A DNA stretch of 25,712 nt from Spirochaetaceae bacterium (GCA_026710565.1 JAPOQV010000026.1:1-25712), one strand, 5' to 3'; counted from the stretch's first letter, positions 8,436 through 15,259 are shown. Numbers and translations: made by a program. Notes: a model not told the origin generated them from the letters alone.

Positions 8436-8975
8436 GTGGTGAGCTTGTCTATTGTCTCCTGTCGACGGGCAGGCGAGTGGTTGAGGACTCCCTGTCACTT
8501 AGTGACCATGTTGACTCCGCCGCCATGTTATTACCGCCATTCCCTAAACGGCTATGACCTTCGGACGGGTAACCCGGCTACGGTTCCTGAGGCACTCATT
8601 CAAAACGGGGAGAGAGTGCTGGTGGTTTCCGCACCCTGCGGAGAATTGGGCATAGAACGAATCGAGCTGGTGTCAGAGAACAGCTTTCTAGTTCAGGTCG
8701 GTTACTTGACTCACAGCAGAGTCTTCCAGGTGTCCTCCGACAGGGCTGAAGCGATTCTCTTGACCAATGGCGATGTGGTCGAACTTACACGCGGCGAAGA
8801 CGGGTCCTGTCGTATTCACGTGGAGTCACAAAAGGGATACTTCGAGGGTGTCGAGGGTGGTGGGGCGTTTTGGTTCGACGCGACAATTGATTGTGAAGGC
8901 AACATCCTTGATGTCCGTTGCGCAGACGTCGGATTGTATAAGCGTGGAGGCTCTGTCAAAGAAATCAGGTCTTGA
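8436..8975 (+). CDS. Hypothetical protein, N-terminus doubtful (possible frameshifted gene)
   Basis: I do not recognise this protein. The downstream part, from about 8545 to the stop, reads as a plausible soluble beta-rich protein (GERVLVVSAPCGELGIERIE, then NGDVVELTRGEDGSCRIHVE). The first 37 residues from the GTG at 8436 are Cys- and Arg-rich and look less natural. A different frame, open from 8366 to 8557, encodes a more protein-like stretch (SVKVEHDGGELVYCLLSTG) that ends at a TGA exactly where the main frame begins to look real. One reading is a single gene broken by a frameshift near 8545-8553; another is a start at ATG 8508. The composition is less GC-rich, like the ankyrin gene upstream. 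Confidence 0.5.
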   Translation: MVSLSIVSCRRAGEWLRTPCHLVTMLTPPPCYYRHSLNGYDLRTGNPATVPEALIQNGERVLVVSAPCGELGIERIELVSENSFLVQVGYLTHSRVFQVSSDRAEAILLTNGDVVELTRGEDGSCRIHVESQKGYFEGVEGGGAFWFDATIDCEGNILDVRCADVGLYKRGGSVKEIRS

Positions 8976-9092
8976 TCTGGAGTCCGCGCGTCGCCCGGGT
9001 TGAGGTAATTGCGGACGGTGCGCGATCGTTTTGGGGTTGCCGTGGGCGAGATTCTATCACGTCGTTCGACTGGCGCTGAGCCTCCCCGGCAG

Positions 9093-9353
9093 TCAGAAGG
9101 GTAGACGTTCATCGTAGGAGTTGCGCAGACGCGCCGCGAGGGCCGGTTGCCACCTCCGATCGTCGCCGGGCACCAGCTCTCGTTGGCAGGTCTCCGTGTC
9201 GGTTGAACGGTCGGTCACGAAACTGGTGACGAAGCCACTCTCGGAAGATCTGACGAACACCAGTACCGCTACCGTCAACTCCAGTATCAGTTGACGGATG
9301 AGATGGCGGTCATCGTGCCGATGGCGATACAAGCACAGCGGAATGCCGGTCAT
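9093..9353 (-). CDS. Small hypothetical protein (86 aa)
   Basis: An 86-residue reading frame chosen over a longer one (start 9530) because GGGAGG, a strong Shine-Dalgarno sequence, lies 9 nt before the ATG at 9353. A hydrophobic stretch (LIRQLILELTVAVLVFV, about 20-36) could be one membrane segment or a buried helix. The remainder is polar and ends in RLRNSYDERLPF. Codon third positions lean to G/C as in a real gene. No family is recognised. It is on the same strand as the secreted protein gene upstream, with a 208-bp gap in which I see no other gene. Confidence 0.4.
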   Translation of the reverse strand: MTGIPLCLYRHRHDDRHLIRQLILELTVAVLVFVRSSESGFVTSFVTDRSTDTETCQRELVPGDDRRWQPALAARLRNSYDERLPF

Positions 9354-9561
9354 CGTACCGTGCCTCCCTGGACATGCTCGACGGCCCTGCGCAAAGCAAC
9401 GCAAGGCGATGAACGGCTGCGTGTCTGCTGTTCTCATGGGCGTAGCGTCGGCGGGACGATTGGCACTGTCTCCTTCTCCCGTATATAAGTAGCGGTAGAT
9501 TTGAGCCGAGATGCGATCGGTAGTTGACACGTGGTTCTGTCTTGCCTAAGGCCATTCTCCG

Positions 9562-10611
9562 TTAGTCGACTTCCCCGAGGGTAGTATAGTGCGTGGTATC
9601 GGTGTTCGAAAACGGGCGATACCTTGCGAGAACCGGCTCATCCAGTAATGTGCTTCCTTTGACTTCTTTTCTTTCGACATAAAGGGAATCGGTTCCACGA
9701 TCATCGACTCTGAATACGGTCAATGATCCAATAGGGGTACTGTTCTTTCCGAGTACATTGACCCACACCTCATACCGGTATTCGCCATTCGTGAACAGAT
9801 AGCGATGGTCACCGCCGGTGCCCTCACGTATCAACTGGCCACCGTGGAGAATCAGGTCCGGCTCCTGATCATGGGTCTTTTCGGCATCCCATGCGGCATA
9901 TCGGTAACCGCTCGCCGCATAGTCCACTCGGACGCGATAGTGTTCCGTGATCCACTCAAGGATCGGCGCATGATCCTCTCGCAGACTACGATGGAGACCG
10001 CCCCGCTCCATGAGGAGCAGCCTGTCCTGCTCGGCTTGTTCGCCTTTGGAGGCATAGTGCAGTGCGATCAGATGTCCGTCGTAGCCCAACCAGGCCACTC
10101 CAAGTTGCGGCATGCTGCCGCGCCAACCCATATCCGACCTCGAGCACGAAGGGGTCACCAAGTGGCCGGTGGCCGAGGAATGTTCCAGCATGATGCCCCG
10201 CCAACCAAAACTCGACCAATCTGTGAGTTCCGAGTCTGAGATCAACGCCGTGATCGTCTCATCGAAAACTTTCTCATAGCGCTCCAACAATTGCTGCGGG
10301 CCCATTATGTTTGGGAGCGGGTATGGTCTGCATAGCGGATACTGGATCGTACGTACGATTTTGGTACGGTCTCCACTGCGGAAGACATCGAGGAAGCGAT
10401 CGACGAGTTGCACGCAATCGAAATGTTTCTCACAATAGTGGCCATCCAAGTCTGCCGCAAGCGGCGTGGGAAGCGACAGTAGCGCGACCGATATACAGAT
10501 AATTATGCGCCGCAACGTGCGTTCTGGCCTGGGGGCCTGCTGGTCAAATTGTGCGCCGGACGAGCGCGTAGATCGCCCGAACGACGAAGCAGGTTCTTTC
10601 GTTGACGTCAT
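9562..10611 (-). CDS. Secreted protein of unknown function
   Basis: A 349-residue protein. The first 35 residues are polar, followed by a hydrophobic core (IIICISVALLSLPTPL, 36-51) and a likely signal-peptidase site after PLAA (53), an unusually long n-region for a signal peptide. The start is well supported by AGGAG 6 nt before the ATG. The mature part begins with a Cys pair (HYCEKHFDC), has alternating charged helices and a Trp-rich middle, then beta-rich segments near the end (YRYEVWVNVLGKN, IGSLTVFRVDDRG). No catalytic motif is recognised. The gene is less GC-rich than the backbone and lies inside the accessory island. It follows the ATPase/PIN operon on the same strand after a 68-bp gap. 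Confidence 0.7.
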   Translation of the reverse strand: MTSTKEPASSFGRSTRSSGAQFDQQAPRPERTLRRIIICISVALLSLPTPLAADLDGHYCEKHFDCVQLVDRFLDVFRSGDRTKIVRTIQYPLCRPYPLPNIMGPQQLLERYEKVFDETITALISDSELTDWSSFGWRGIMLEHSSATGHLVTPSCSRSDMGWRGSMPQLGVAWLGYDGHLIALHYASKGEQAEQDRLLLMERGGLHRSLREDHAPILEWITEHYRVRVDYAASGYRYAAWDAEKTHDQEPDLILHGGQLIREGTGGDHRYLFTNGEYRYEVWVNVLGKNSTPIGSLTVFRVDDRGTDSLYVERKEVKGSTLLDEPVLARYRPFSNTDTTHYTTLGEVD

Positions 10612-10679
10612 CGCGATCTCCTGTATTTCAGATCAACACCACTGGATGCTGACTTCGGTCGCTTTGGGCCTGCGCCGTC

Positions 10680-11235
10680 TCAATCGTGGGATAGCGGCGC
10701 GCGTTCGAGAATGTGCGTCATCAGCGAAGGAACGCCGGCGAGCCACACGATCGGTGGCAGTTGGCCCGGCGGGCTCCAGATGTAGCCGAGATGGTTCAGC
10801 TCCTCGCGCGCCGCTAGGCGGGTAGCGGAGTCAGCCCCAGTGGTGGCGAGGGCGGCGTCGATAGCTTCGGAGCTGGCGCAGCCCACGGCTTGGCACACGC
10901 CGGTGACGCCGGGTTTCTTGGGCAGGATCCGGTTGATGACGGACATCGGCAGCAACAGGTGGTCCCGGTCCTGCCCGGTCCGTATTCGGCTTGGCGAAAG
11001 CCGCACGATGTGTATGCGACCCGTTTTGCGGCAGGCGCCCTCGAACCAGTTGAGCAGCACGGTCTTTCCATTCCCGCGCGGCCCCATCCATGGCCAGGTC
11101 GTGCGACGGAGCCTTGCCGCCGAGAAGGTCCGCCAGGCACTGGCTGAGCAACGTCTGTTCCCGCTCGCGCCCGGTCAGCGCCGGCGGGGCGACCCCCGTA
11201 CCGGGAGTGAATACGTGTTGTACCGGCTCCTTCAT
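10680..11235 (-). pseudogene. P-loop ATPase remnant: frameshifted at the Walker A and apparently missing its core
   Basis: Frame one starts at ATG 11235, overlapping the PIN stop by 4 bp, and gives a typical archaeal/bacterial AAA-type N-terminus (FTPGTGVAPPALTGREREQ, then LADLLGGKAPSHD). It then leaves frame. The sequence resumes in another frame as MGPRGNGKTVLLNWFE, a clear Walker A. The cause is visible: the 4-bp unit CCAT is tandemly duplicated at 11084-11091 (plus strand). Removing one copy joins the two frames as DLAMGPRGNGKT. The second part stays open to 10680 but runs quickly from the P-loop to a C-terminal type segment (LNHLGYIWSPPG, GVPSLMTHIL) without Walker B or sensor motifs, suggesting an internal deletion as well. 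It is the last gene of the ATPase-PIN operon. Confidence 0.7.
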
Positions 11236-11705
11236 GCTCGTCCGACCTCATCATGCGATCGCATTGGGCATAGATCTTGCTGTTCGAGGAGATGGTGATG
11301 GTCGGGGGTCTTGTAGATCTTGCCACGAGGATCGGGGACCAGCGACCGGTTCTTGAAGTCCTGTTCAAGGTTTCGGTCGTTGGTGAACAACAGGCGCGCG
11401 CCGCTGACTCTCGCCAAGGCGAGAATGTGGTGGTCGTTGGACCGGCAACTCTGTCCCGCCCGAATCGCCTCGGTTTCCGAATCGACGACGGTATCCCTGA
11501 TGCGTCGCGCGCGTCCGGCTGATATCGCTTCACCAAGCCATGCCTTGAACTTGCGGTATTGACTCAGCTCGCGCAGCAACTCGCCGCCGACTACCAGTCG
11601 ACCCGCTCGTCCGCGGGTGAGCCAGTCGTAGAGGATCTTGCCACGGGGCGTCCGGTCGTCTCCGAACACTTCGGGGCTTACGTTTGCGTCGATGATGGCA
11701 CACAT
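11232..11705 (-). CDS. PIN-domain ribonuclease-like protein
   Basis: A 157-residue PIN-domain protein. The opening MCAIIDANV supplies the first acidic residue (Asp7). ELLREL (42-47) gives the conserved Glu, SNDHHILALA (89-98) gives Asp91, and LLFTNDRNLEQDF (105-117) gives Asp110 with a further Asp116. These make the Mg2+-binding acidic cluster of PIN nucleases, which usually cut RNA. Most stand-alone PIN proteins are toxins paired with a small DNA-binding antitoxin. Here the ATG overlaps the stop of an OLD/RecF-like ATPase (TGATG) and the stop overlaps a second ATPase-like frame (ATGA), with no antitoxin between. It looks intact. Function as the effector of an ATPase-controlled system is inference. 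Confidence 0.82.
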   Translation of the reverse strand: MCAIIDANVSPEVFGDDRTPRGKILYDWLTRGRAGRLVVGGELLRELSQYRKFKAWLGEAISAGRARRIRDTVVDSETEAIRAGQSCRSNDHHILALARVSGARLLFTNDRNLEQDFKNRSLVPDPRGKIYKTPDHHHLLEQQDLCPMRSHDEVGRA

Positions 11706-13054
11706 CAGAGCCCGATGGACCGTTCCATTTCATCCATGAAGAACTGCCGGTAGGTCGGTGGAGCATCGAGGACGTTGCCGTCCTGGTCCAATCGCAGCGA
11801 GTGGATCGTCACGTCGAGCTCTCCAGGCTCGAAGAACAGGACCGAAACATCCTCGGCCTTCAGATCGGTCTTCCCGTCGCGCACGTCCATGCGCACGCGA
11901 TCGAGCAGATGGTCACTGTGCGTCTCTACCATCAATTGCGTGGAGGTCGCGGCGATCGAGCAGAACAACGTTCCGAGCGCCGCCTGCGCGCTGGGATGCA
12001 GATGGACCTCGGGTTGCTGCAGAAGACACAGATCCGGCGGATCTGCACGCAGCAACTCGGTAAGGATAGGAAGCGCCTGGCTCACTCCGTAGCCGACGTC
12101 CACCAAGTTTCTCCCCGGTCCCGTGCGGGTCTCGCTCCGGCCATGTTTGGTGACCTGCACTTGAAACGGGGATCCACCATCGTCCCCAAGGGATTTCATC
12201 GTTATCTTGTCATAGAGCCCGGACTCGCGACCGAACGTCTCCAGACGACGCTGCAGTCGACGCCAGTCCTCTTCGTTTCGGCGTGATACGTGGTCCAGGT
12301 AGACGGGAGCATACTCGCCTTCCGGGTCGCGTGCCGGCCTCGACGGATCGTATGTTCTGCGCGGCCTGGAACGGACGGGTGCGCTGGCGAAGGGCCGCCG
12401 TGTTTCCATGTTGAGCAGGTATGTAAGTACCCTGTCGACTTCAAGCCAATTGCTGATACTCGTCTGCGGATCGCTATTGCCAGACTCCGAACACATCCGC
12501 CCTACGTGCCAGTGTAGGGCCTTGAACGATTCGATTTCCTCACCTCTGTCGACATACACGAGCTGGTCGGGCAGTGACCAGCTCTCGTCGAGTGCGCCGA
12601 AGGTGACGACGGGATCTCGGGTCGCCTCTTGGTTGACGCGTACCCAGGCATTCCCATGCCCAACGCGACGTGCGACCGGAAACGGTGCGCCCTCGTGCTC
12701 GTTGAACGTGACGTCGAAGAACAGGCTGTTATTCGATGGGTTGATCGGATGAAACATGACTCCCGGTTCGCACGAGAAGCCAGCTTCGAACGAGTCAGCG
12801 GTGCTGCCCGTTGGGCCGCGATCATGTGCGATCTCACGATAGGTGCCGAGGTCGTAAGGGTACTCCTTGAAGTTGGGTATGGCTTCTCTGGCGGCGACGT
12901 CCCAAAGTGCCCGGACCAACGCGAGGAAGGAGGTCTTGCCAGTGCTGTTCTCTCCGACGAGCAGGGTGAGCGGCGCGAGGCGAGCCGTCTGCTTCTTCCC
13001 GAAACAGCGATAGTTGCGGACCGTGATCCGGTCCATGGTCGACGGACGCGCCAT
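11705..13054 (-). CDS. OLD/RecF-like AAA ATPase (AAA_15/AAA_21 type)
   Basis: A 449-residue ABC-like ATPase. It begins MDRITVRNYRCFG and has the Walker A GENSTGKTS (34-42), a signature-type segment VGYGVSQALPIL (320-331), the Walker B region LCLLQQPEVHLHP (342-354) and a switch-His segment ETHSDHLLDR (377-386). The usual Walker B ending is Glu-Gln-Pro-Glu; here it is Gln-Gln-Pro-Glu, so one acidic position is altered. The C-terminus lacks a TOPRIM nuclease, unlike true OLD proteins. ATG 13054 is preferred because a TAGACT element ends 7 nt upstream; the open frame extends to 13189 through low-complexity sequence. Its TGA shares one base with the PIN start (TGATG), so the ATPase and nuclease are probably made together. 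Similar ATPases act in anti-phage modules such as PARIS; that role here is inference. Confidence 0.85.
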   Translation of the reverse strand: MARPSTMDRITVRNYRCFGKKQTARLAPLTLLVGENSTGKTSFLALVRALWDVAAREAIPNFKEYPYDLGTYREIAHDRGPTGSTADSFEAGFSCEPGVMFHPINPSNNSLFFDVTFNEHEGAPFPVARRVGHGNAWVRVNQEATRDPVVTFGALDESWSLPDQLVYVDRGEEIESFKALHWHVGRMCSESGNSDPQTSISNWLEVDRVLTYLLNMETRRPFASAPVRSRPRRTYDPSRPARDPEGEYAPVYLDHVSRRNEEDWRRLQRRLETFGRESGLYDKITMKSLGDDGGSPFQVQVTKHGRSETRTGPGRNLVDVGYGVSQALPILTELLRADPPDLCLLQQPEVHLHPSAQAALGTLFCSIAATSTQLMVETHSDHLLDRVRMDVRDGKTDLKAEDVSVLFFEPGELDVTIHSLRLDQDGNVLDAPPTYRQFFMDEMERSIGL

Positions 13055-13061
13055 CGTCGAG

Positions 13062-13067
13062 AGTCTA
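13062..13067 (-). promoter_or_regulatory. Candidate -10 element (TAGACT) of the ATPase-PIN operon
   Basis: On the minus strand TAGACT fits TANNNT and ends 7 nt before the ATG at 13054. No Shine-Dalgarno sequence or convincing -35 is visible. It supports the shorter start of the ATPase. Confidence 0.3.
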
Positions 13068-13076
13068 CCACGCTCC

Positions 13077-13205
13077 ATGACAGACGCTGCCCCGCTCGTC
13101 GCCGTTGGCGCTGCGTTGCTGGTCTGGGGTGAGCGCTCCAGGGGTACGCGTCCTTCAGATGAGGTCGCGGGCGCCAACGGGGGTCGCAAGCACCGCGTTA
13201 GCTGA
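13077..13205 (+). pseudogene. Possible 5' remnant of a Nudix hydrolase gene
   Basis: A 42-codon frame beginning ATG whose first 20 residues (MTDAAPLVAVGAALLVWGER) look like the first strand of a Nudix hydrolase. It then turns into unrelated sequence and stops before any Nudix box. The start codon lies inside the region an extended ATPase start would cover on the other strand. Resemblance rests on a short segment, so this is tentative. If real, it marks a gene truncated during island rearrangement. Confidence 0.3.
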
Positions 13206-13247
13206 CTGACGTGAGCAGCGAGTCGAGAATCCGCAGAATCCGCTCGA

Positions 13248-13282
13248 CAGGTTGACTAACAGGCAACCTCTTAGATAACCTG
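13248..13282 (+). promoter_or_regulatory. Promoter/operator candidate of the Phd-like antitoxin gene
   Basis: TTGACT (13252-13257) could be the -35, with TAACCT (13276-13281) as the -10 after 18 nt. Overlaid on it is an inverted repeat: AGGTTG (13249-13254) with CAACCT (13264-13269), and a further copy AACCTG (13277-13282) complementary to CAGGTT (13248-13253). Phd/YefM antitoxins normally bind palindromes over their own promoter, so these half-sites fit autoregulation. Confidence 0.4.
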
Positions 13283-13292
13283 CAAATAGTCC

Positions 13293-13595
13293 ATGACGAA
13301 GTTTGCTTCCGTCGAAGAGTTGAGACAGGACACCCCCAGACTGCTTGCCGAGGTGGAAGCTGGCCTACGGTTCGTGATCACCAAGCGCGGCGAATCGGTG
13401 ACGGTTCTTGTGCCGTCTGAGCCGTCGGAGGAGCGATGCCCACCTGTCCGGCCATCTGGAAGTGCATGGGAAGATGTCGCACCGGCTGTCCGGCAGGGTG
13501 AGCCCGCTTACCCCACGGTAGAGGAGGCTCTGGGTCACTCGCGGCGGCGGCCCTCCCCGGGACGACACATGCTGGAGACAGGTAACACTGAATGA
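13293..13595 (+). CDS. Phd/YefM-type antitoxin-like protein
   Basis: A 100-residue protein whose first 45 residues match the Phd/YefM DNA-binding fold: an N-terminal strand, SVEELRQDTPRLLAEVEAG, then the hairpin RFVITKRGESVTVLVPSE. The C-terminal half is Pro- and Arg-rich and should be the disordered toxin-binding tail. No Doc, YoeB or VapC toxin follows. Instead the TGA overlaps the ATG of apt by 4 bp (ATGA), an odd partner. It may be an orphan antitoxin that came to sit before apt after its toxin was lost, or a transcriptional regulator of the operon. Palindromic half-sites over the promoter support autoregulation. Confidence 0.75.
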   Translation: MTKFASVEELRQDTPRLLAEVEAGLRFVITKRGESVTVLVPSEPSEERCPPVRPSGSAWEDVAPAVRQGEPAYPTVEEALGHSRRRPSPGRHMLETGNTE

Positions 13596-14146
13596 CAGGC
13601 GACGATGGTGCGCTAACGGAAGCGGTCCGTGAGGTAATCCGCGATGTGGCCGACTTTCCGCGGGCGGGGATCATGTTCCGGGACATCACGCCGGTGTTCG
13701 GAGAGATCCACCTGCCGCTTCGCGTCGCCTCGTGGATGGCCGCCACGTTCGCGGCTGATGCGGCCGACCACCGCATCGACGCGGTGGCGTGCGTGGAGGC
13801 GCGCGGCTTCATGCTCGGGCCGCTGGTGGCGCGGGAGCTGGGTGTCGGGCTGATCCCGGTGCGCAAGCCGGACAAGCTGCCGCGTGAGACGCTACGGCAG
13901 GACTACGCCCTGGAGTACGGCACCGACTCGCTGGAGATGCACGCGGACGCCTGCGGGCCGGGGCAGCGCGTGCTGCTGGTCGATGACGTGCTGGCCACCG
14001 GAGGCACCGCCGCGGCGGCGTGCCGGCTGATCGAGCGCGCCGGCGCCAGCGTCGCGGGTGCGGCGTTCCTGATCGAGCTGGAAGGACTGGCCGGGGCGCA
14101 GCGGCTGCCGGTGCCGAGTCGCAGCCTGTTGGTGCTGCCGGCGTAA
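13592..14146 (+). CDS. apt: Adenine phosphoribosyltransferase
   Basis: A 184-residue purine-salvage enzyme that makes AMP from adenine and PRPP in the cytoplasm. Family motifs are clear: DFPRAGIMFRDITPVF (21-36), VEARGFMLGPLVA (68-80), IPVRKPDKLPRET (88-100), the YALEYGTDSLEMHADA region (105-120) and the PRPP-binding loop RVLLVDDVLATGGTA (126-140). Length is normal. It overlaps the Phd-like gene by 4 bp. It probably consumes adenine released by the mtnN product, encoded on the same strand before the island. The last 10 codons (PSRSLLVLPA, stop) are duplicated about 1.18 kb downstream at 15292-15324. Confidence 0.93.
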   Translation: MTGDDGALTEAVREVIRDVADFPRAGIMFRDITPVFGEIHLPLRVASWMAATFAADAADHRIDAVACVEARGFMLGPLVARELGVGLIPVRKPDKLPRETLRQDYALEYGTDSLEMHADACGPGQRVLLVDDVLATGGTAAAACRLIERAGASVAGAAFLIELEGLAGAQRLPVPSRSLLVLPA

Positions 14147-14148
14147 AG
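14114..14148 (+). repeat. Direct repeat, copy 1 (3' end of apt)
   Basis: 35 nt spanning the last codons and stop of apt. They match 31 of 35 positions at 15292-15326 by direct alignment. The repeat brackets the nucleotidyltransferase module. Confidence 0.7.
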
Positions 14149-14204
14149 CGCCTGGGCGTGTCGCCGCTCCGCCGCTCCCGATTCGTTGACCGCCGTCGTA
14201 ACCG

Positions 14205-14210
14205 TATACT
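14205..14210 (+). promoter_or_regulatory. Candidate -10 element (TATACT) of the nucleotidyltransferase module
   Basis: TATACT lies 15 nt before the ATG at 14226. A TTGACC at 14186-14191 is only 13 nt upstream, too close for a normal -35. Weak support for a promoter starting the module. Confidence 0.3.
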
Positions 14211-14225
14211 TGAGTGCGATCCATC

Positions 14226-14456
14226 ATGACGACCGCTCCCACCCGCCCGCTGCAGGCGGGCGAAACCGACGGCCCGCCGGATGTGCATCGCGTCCGCGCG
14301 GCCCAGCAGGCATTCCTCAGGTACCACGGGCAGTGTTTCTGGTACCTGCGCGTCGATCTGAAGGTCACGGCCAGAGACATCCCCATGATCGCGGATGGCC
14401 TGCGGAAGAACGGCGGGCGTGAGGGGCTTCTGCTCGCCGCACAGCTATGCCGCTGA
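14226..14456 (+). CDS. Small protein coupled to the nucleotidyltransferase
   Basis: A 76-residue, mostly helical protein (VHRVRAAQQAFLRYHGQCFWYLRVDLKV, then the helical IPMIADGLRKNGGREGLLLA). It overlaps the nucleotidyltransferase start by 10 bp, so the two are likely one operon. In known AbiE systems the upstream partner is AbiEi, a longer winged-helix antitoxin; this protein is much smaller and shows no winged-helix pattern. It could be a different, compact antitoxin or regulator. A GTG at 14214 is an alternative start. I recognise no named family. Confidence 0.65.
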   Translation: MTTAPTRPLQAGETDGPPDVHRVRAAQQAFLRYHGQCFWYLRVDLKVTARDIPMIADGLRKNGGREGLLLAAQLCR

Positions 14457-15259
14457 CGCGTATGCACAGGGAGCTCCTCAGTCGCATCGGCGCGAACCGC
14501 AGTCCTGACAGTTACGTCGCGGGCGCGACCGTCCTGCATCGCGACGCAGACACGCCGCGATTCTCGGATGACCTCGATCTGTTTCACGACGTGGAGGACA
14601 GCGTGGCACAGAGCGCGGAGGCGGATGCGGCTACGTTGCAGGCTGCCGGGTACCCGTTCTCGTGGCTGCTGCGGACGCCGACCTTTCATCGCGCGCTGGT
14701 GACGCTGGACGGAGAGCAACTCAAGATCGAGTGGGCGCACGACAGCGCGTATCGGTTCTTTCCGGTCCAGAGCGATGCCCTCTGCGGCTATCGACTGCAC
14801 GATGCCGATGCTGCGACCAACAAGGTGCTGGCCTTGGCGGGGCGAAACGAGATCCGCGACTTCGTGGATGTGCTGCACCTGCATGACACGTATCTGTCGC
14901 TCGGTGCCCTGGCATGGGCGGCGTGCGGAAAGGATCCCGGGTACACGCCCGAGTTTCTGCTCGAGTACGCAGGCCGCCACGTCGCCCATACGCAAGAAGA
15001 CCTCGACCGGCTCAGCTTGCGGGAACCGCTCGATCTCAGGGACCTGAAGCAGCGGTGGATCGCCGCGGTCGATGGCGCCCGCGCGATCGTGGCCATGCTC
15101 CCGCCGGAAGAGGCGGGGTGTCTGTATCTCGGCGCGGATCGCATGCCTCTGACGCCGGACGCGACATCTCCGCAGTTCGATCGGCTGACGCGCCACAAAG
15201 GCCGCGTTCGCGGTGCCTGGCCGACCCTCTCGCCGTACCGAGCCAGTGGCGAGGAATGA
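14447..15259 (+). CDS. AbiEii/AbiGii-type nucleotidyltransferase
   Basis: A 270-residue protein of the DNA polymerase beta-like nucleotidyltransferase superfamily, AbiEii type. VAGATVL (24-30) is the Gly-Thr/Ser entry motif, and FSDDLDLF (39-46) supplies the two metal-binding aspartates (Asp42, Asp44). Later, DAATNKVLALAGRNEIRDFVDVLHLH matches the helical Lys and Arg-Asp segment of the family. AbiEii toxins transfer nucleotides to tRNA or other targets and are neutralised by a cognate antitoxin; the true target here is unknown. ATG 14447 overlaps the small upstream gene by 10 bp; ATG 14462 is an alternative. The gene sits between two copies of the apt 3' end, so the module looks like an insertion. 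Confidence 0.82.
   Translation: MPLTRMHRELLSRIGANRSPDSYVAGATVLHRDADTPRFSDDLDLFHDVEDSVAQSAEADAATLQAAGYPFSWLLRTPTFHRALVTLDGEQLKIEWAHDSAYRFFPVQSDALCGYRLHDADAATNKVLALAGRNEIRDFVDVLHLHDTYLSLGALAWAACGKDPGYTPEFLLEYAGRHVAHTQEDLDRLSLREPLDLRDLKQRWIAAVDGARAIVAMLPPEEAGCLYLGADRMPLTPDATSPQFDRLTRHKGRVRGAWPTLSPYRASGEE

Noticed and set aside
9354..9530. Longer version of the small hypothetical gene starting at 9530
   Set aside because: It has no ribosome-binding site, whereas ATG 9353 has GGGAGG 9 nt upstream.
13055..13189. Upstream extension of the OLD/RecF-like ATPase to a start at 13189
   Set aside because: The added 45 residues are low-complexity, the conserved domain begins right after ATG 13054, and a -10-like element lies 7 nt before that ATG.
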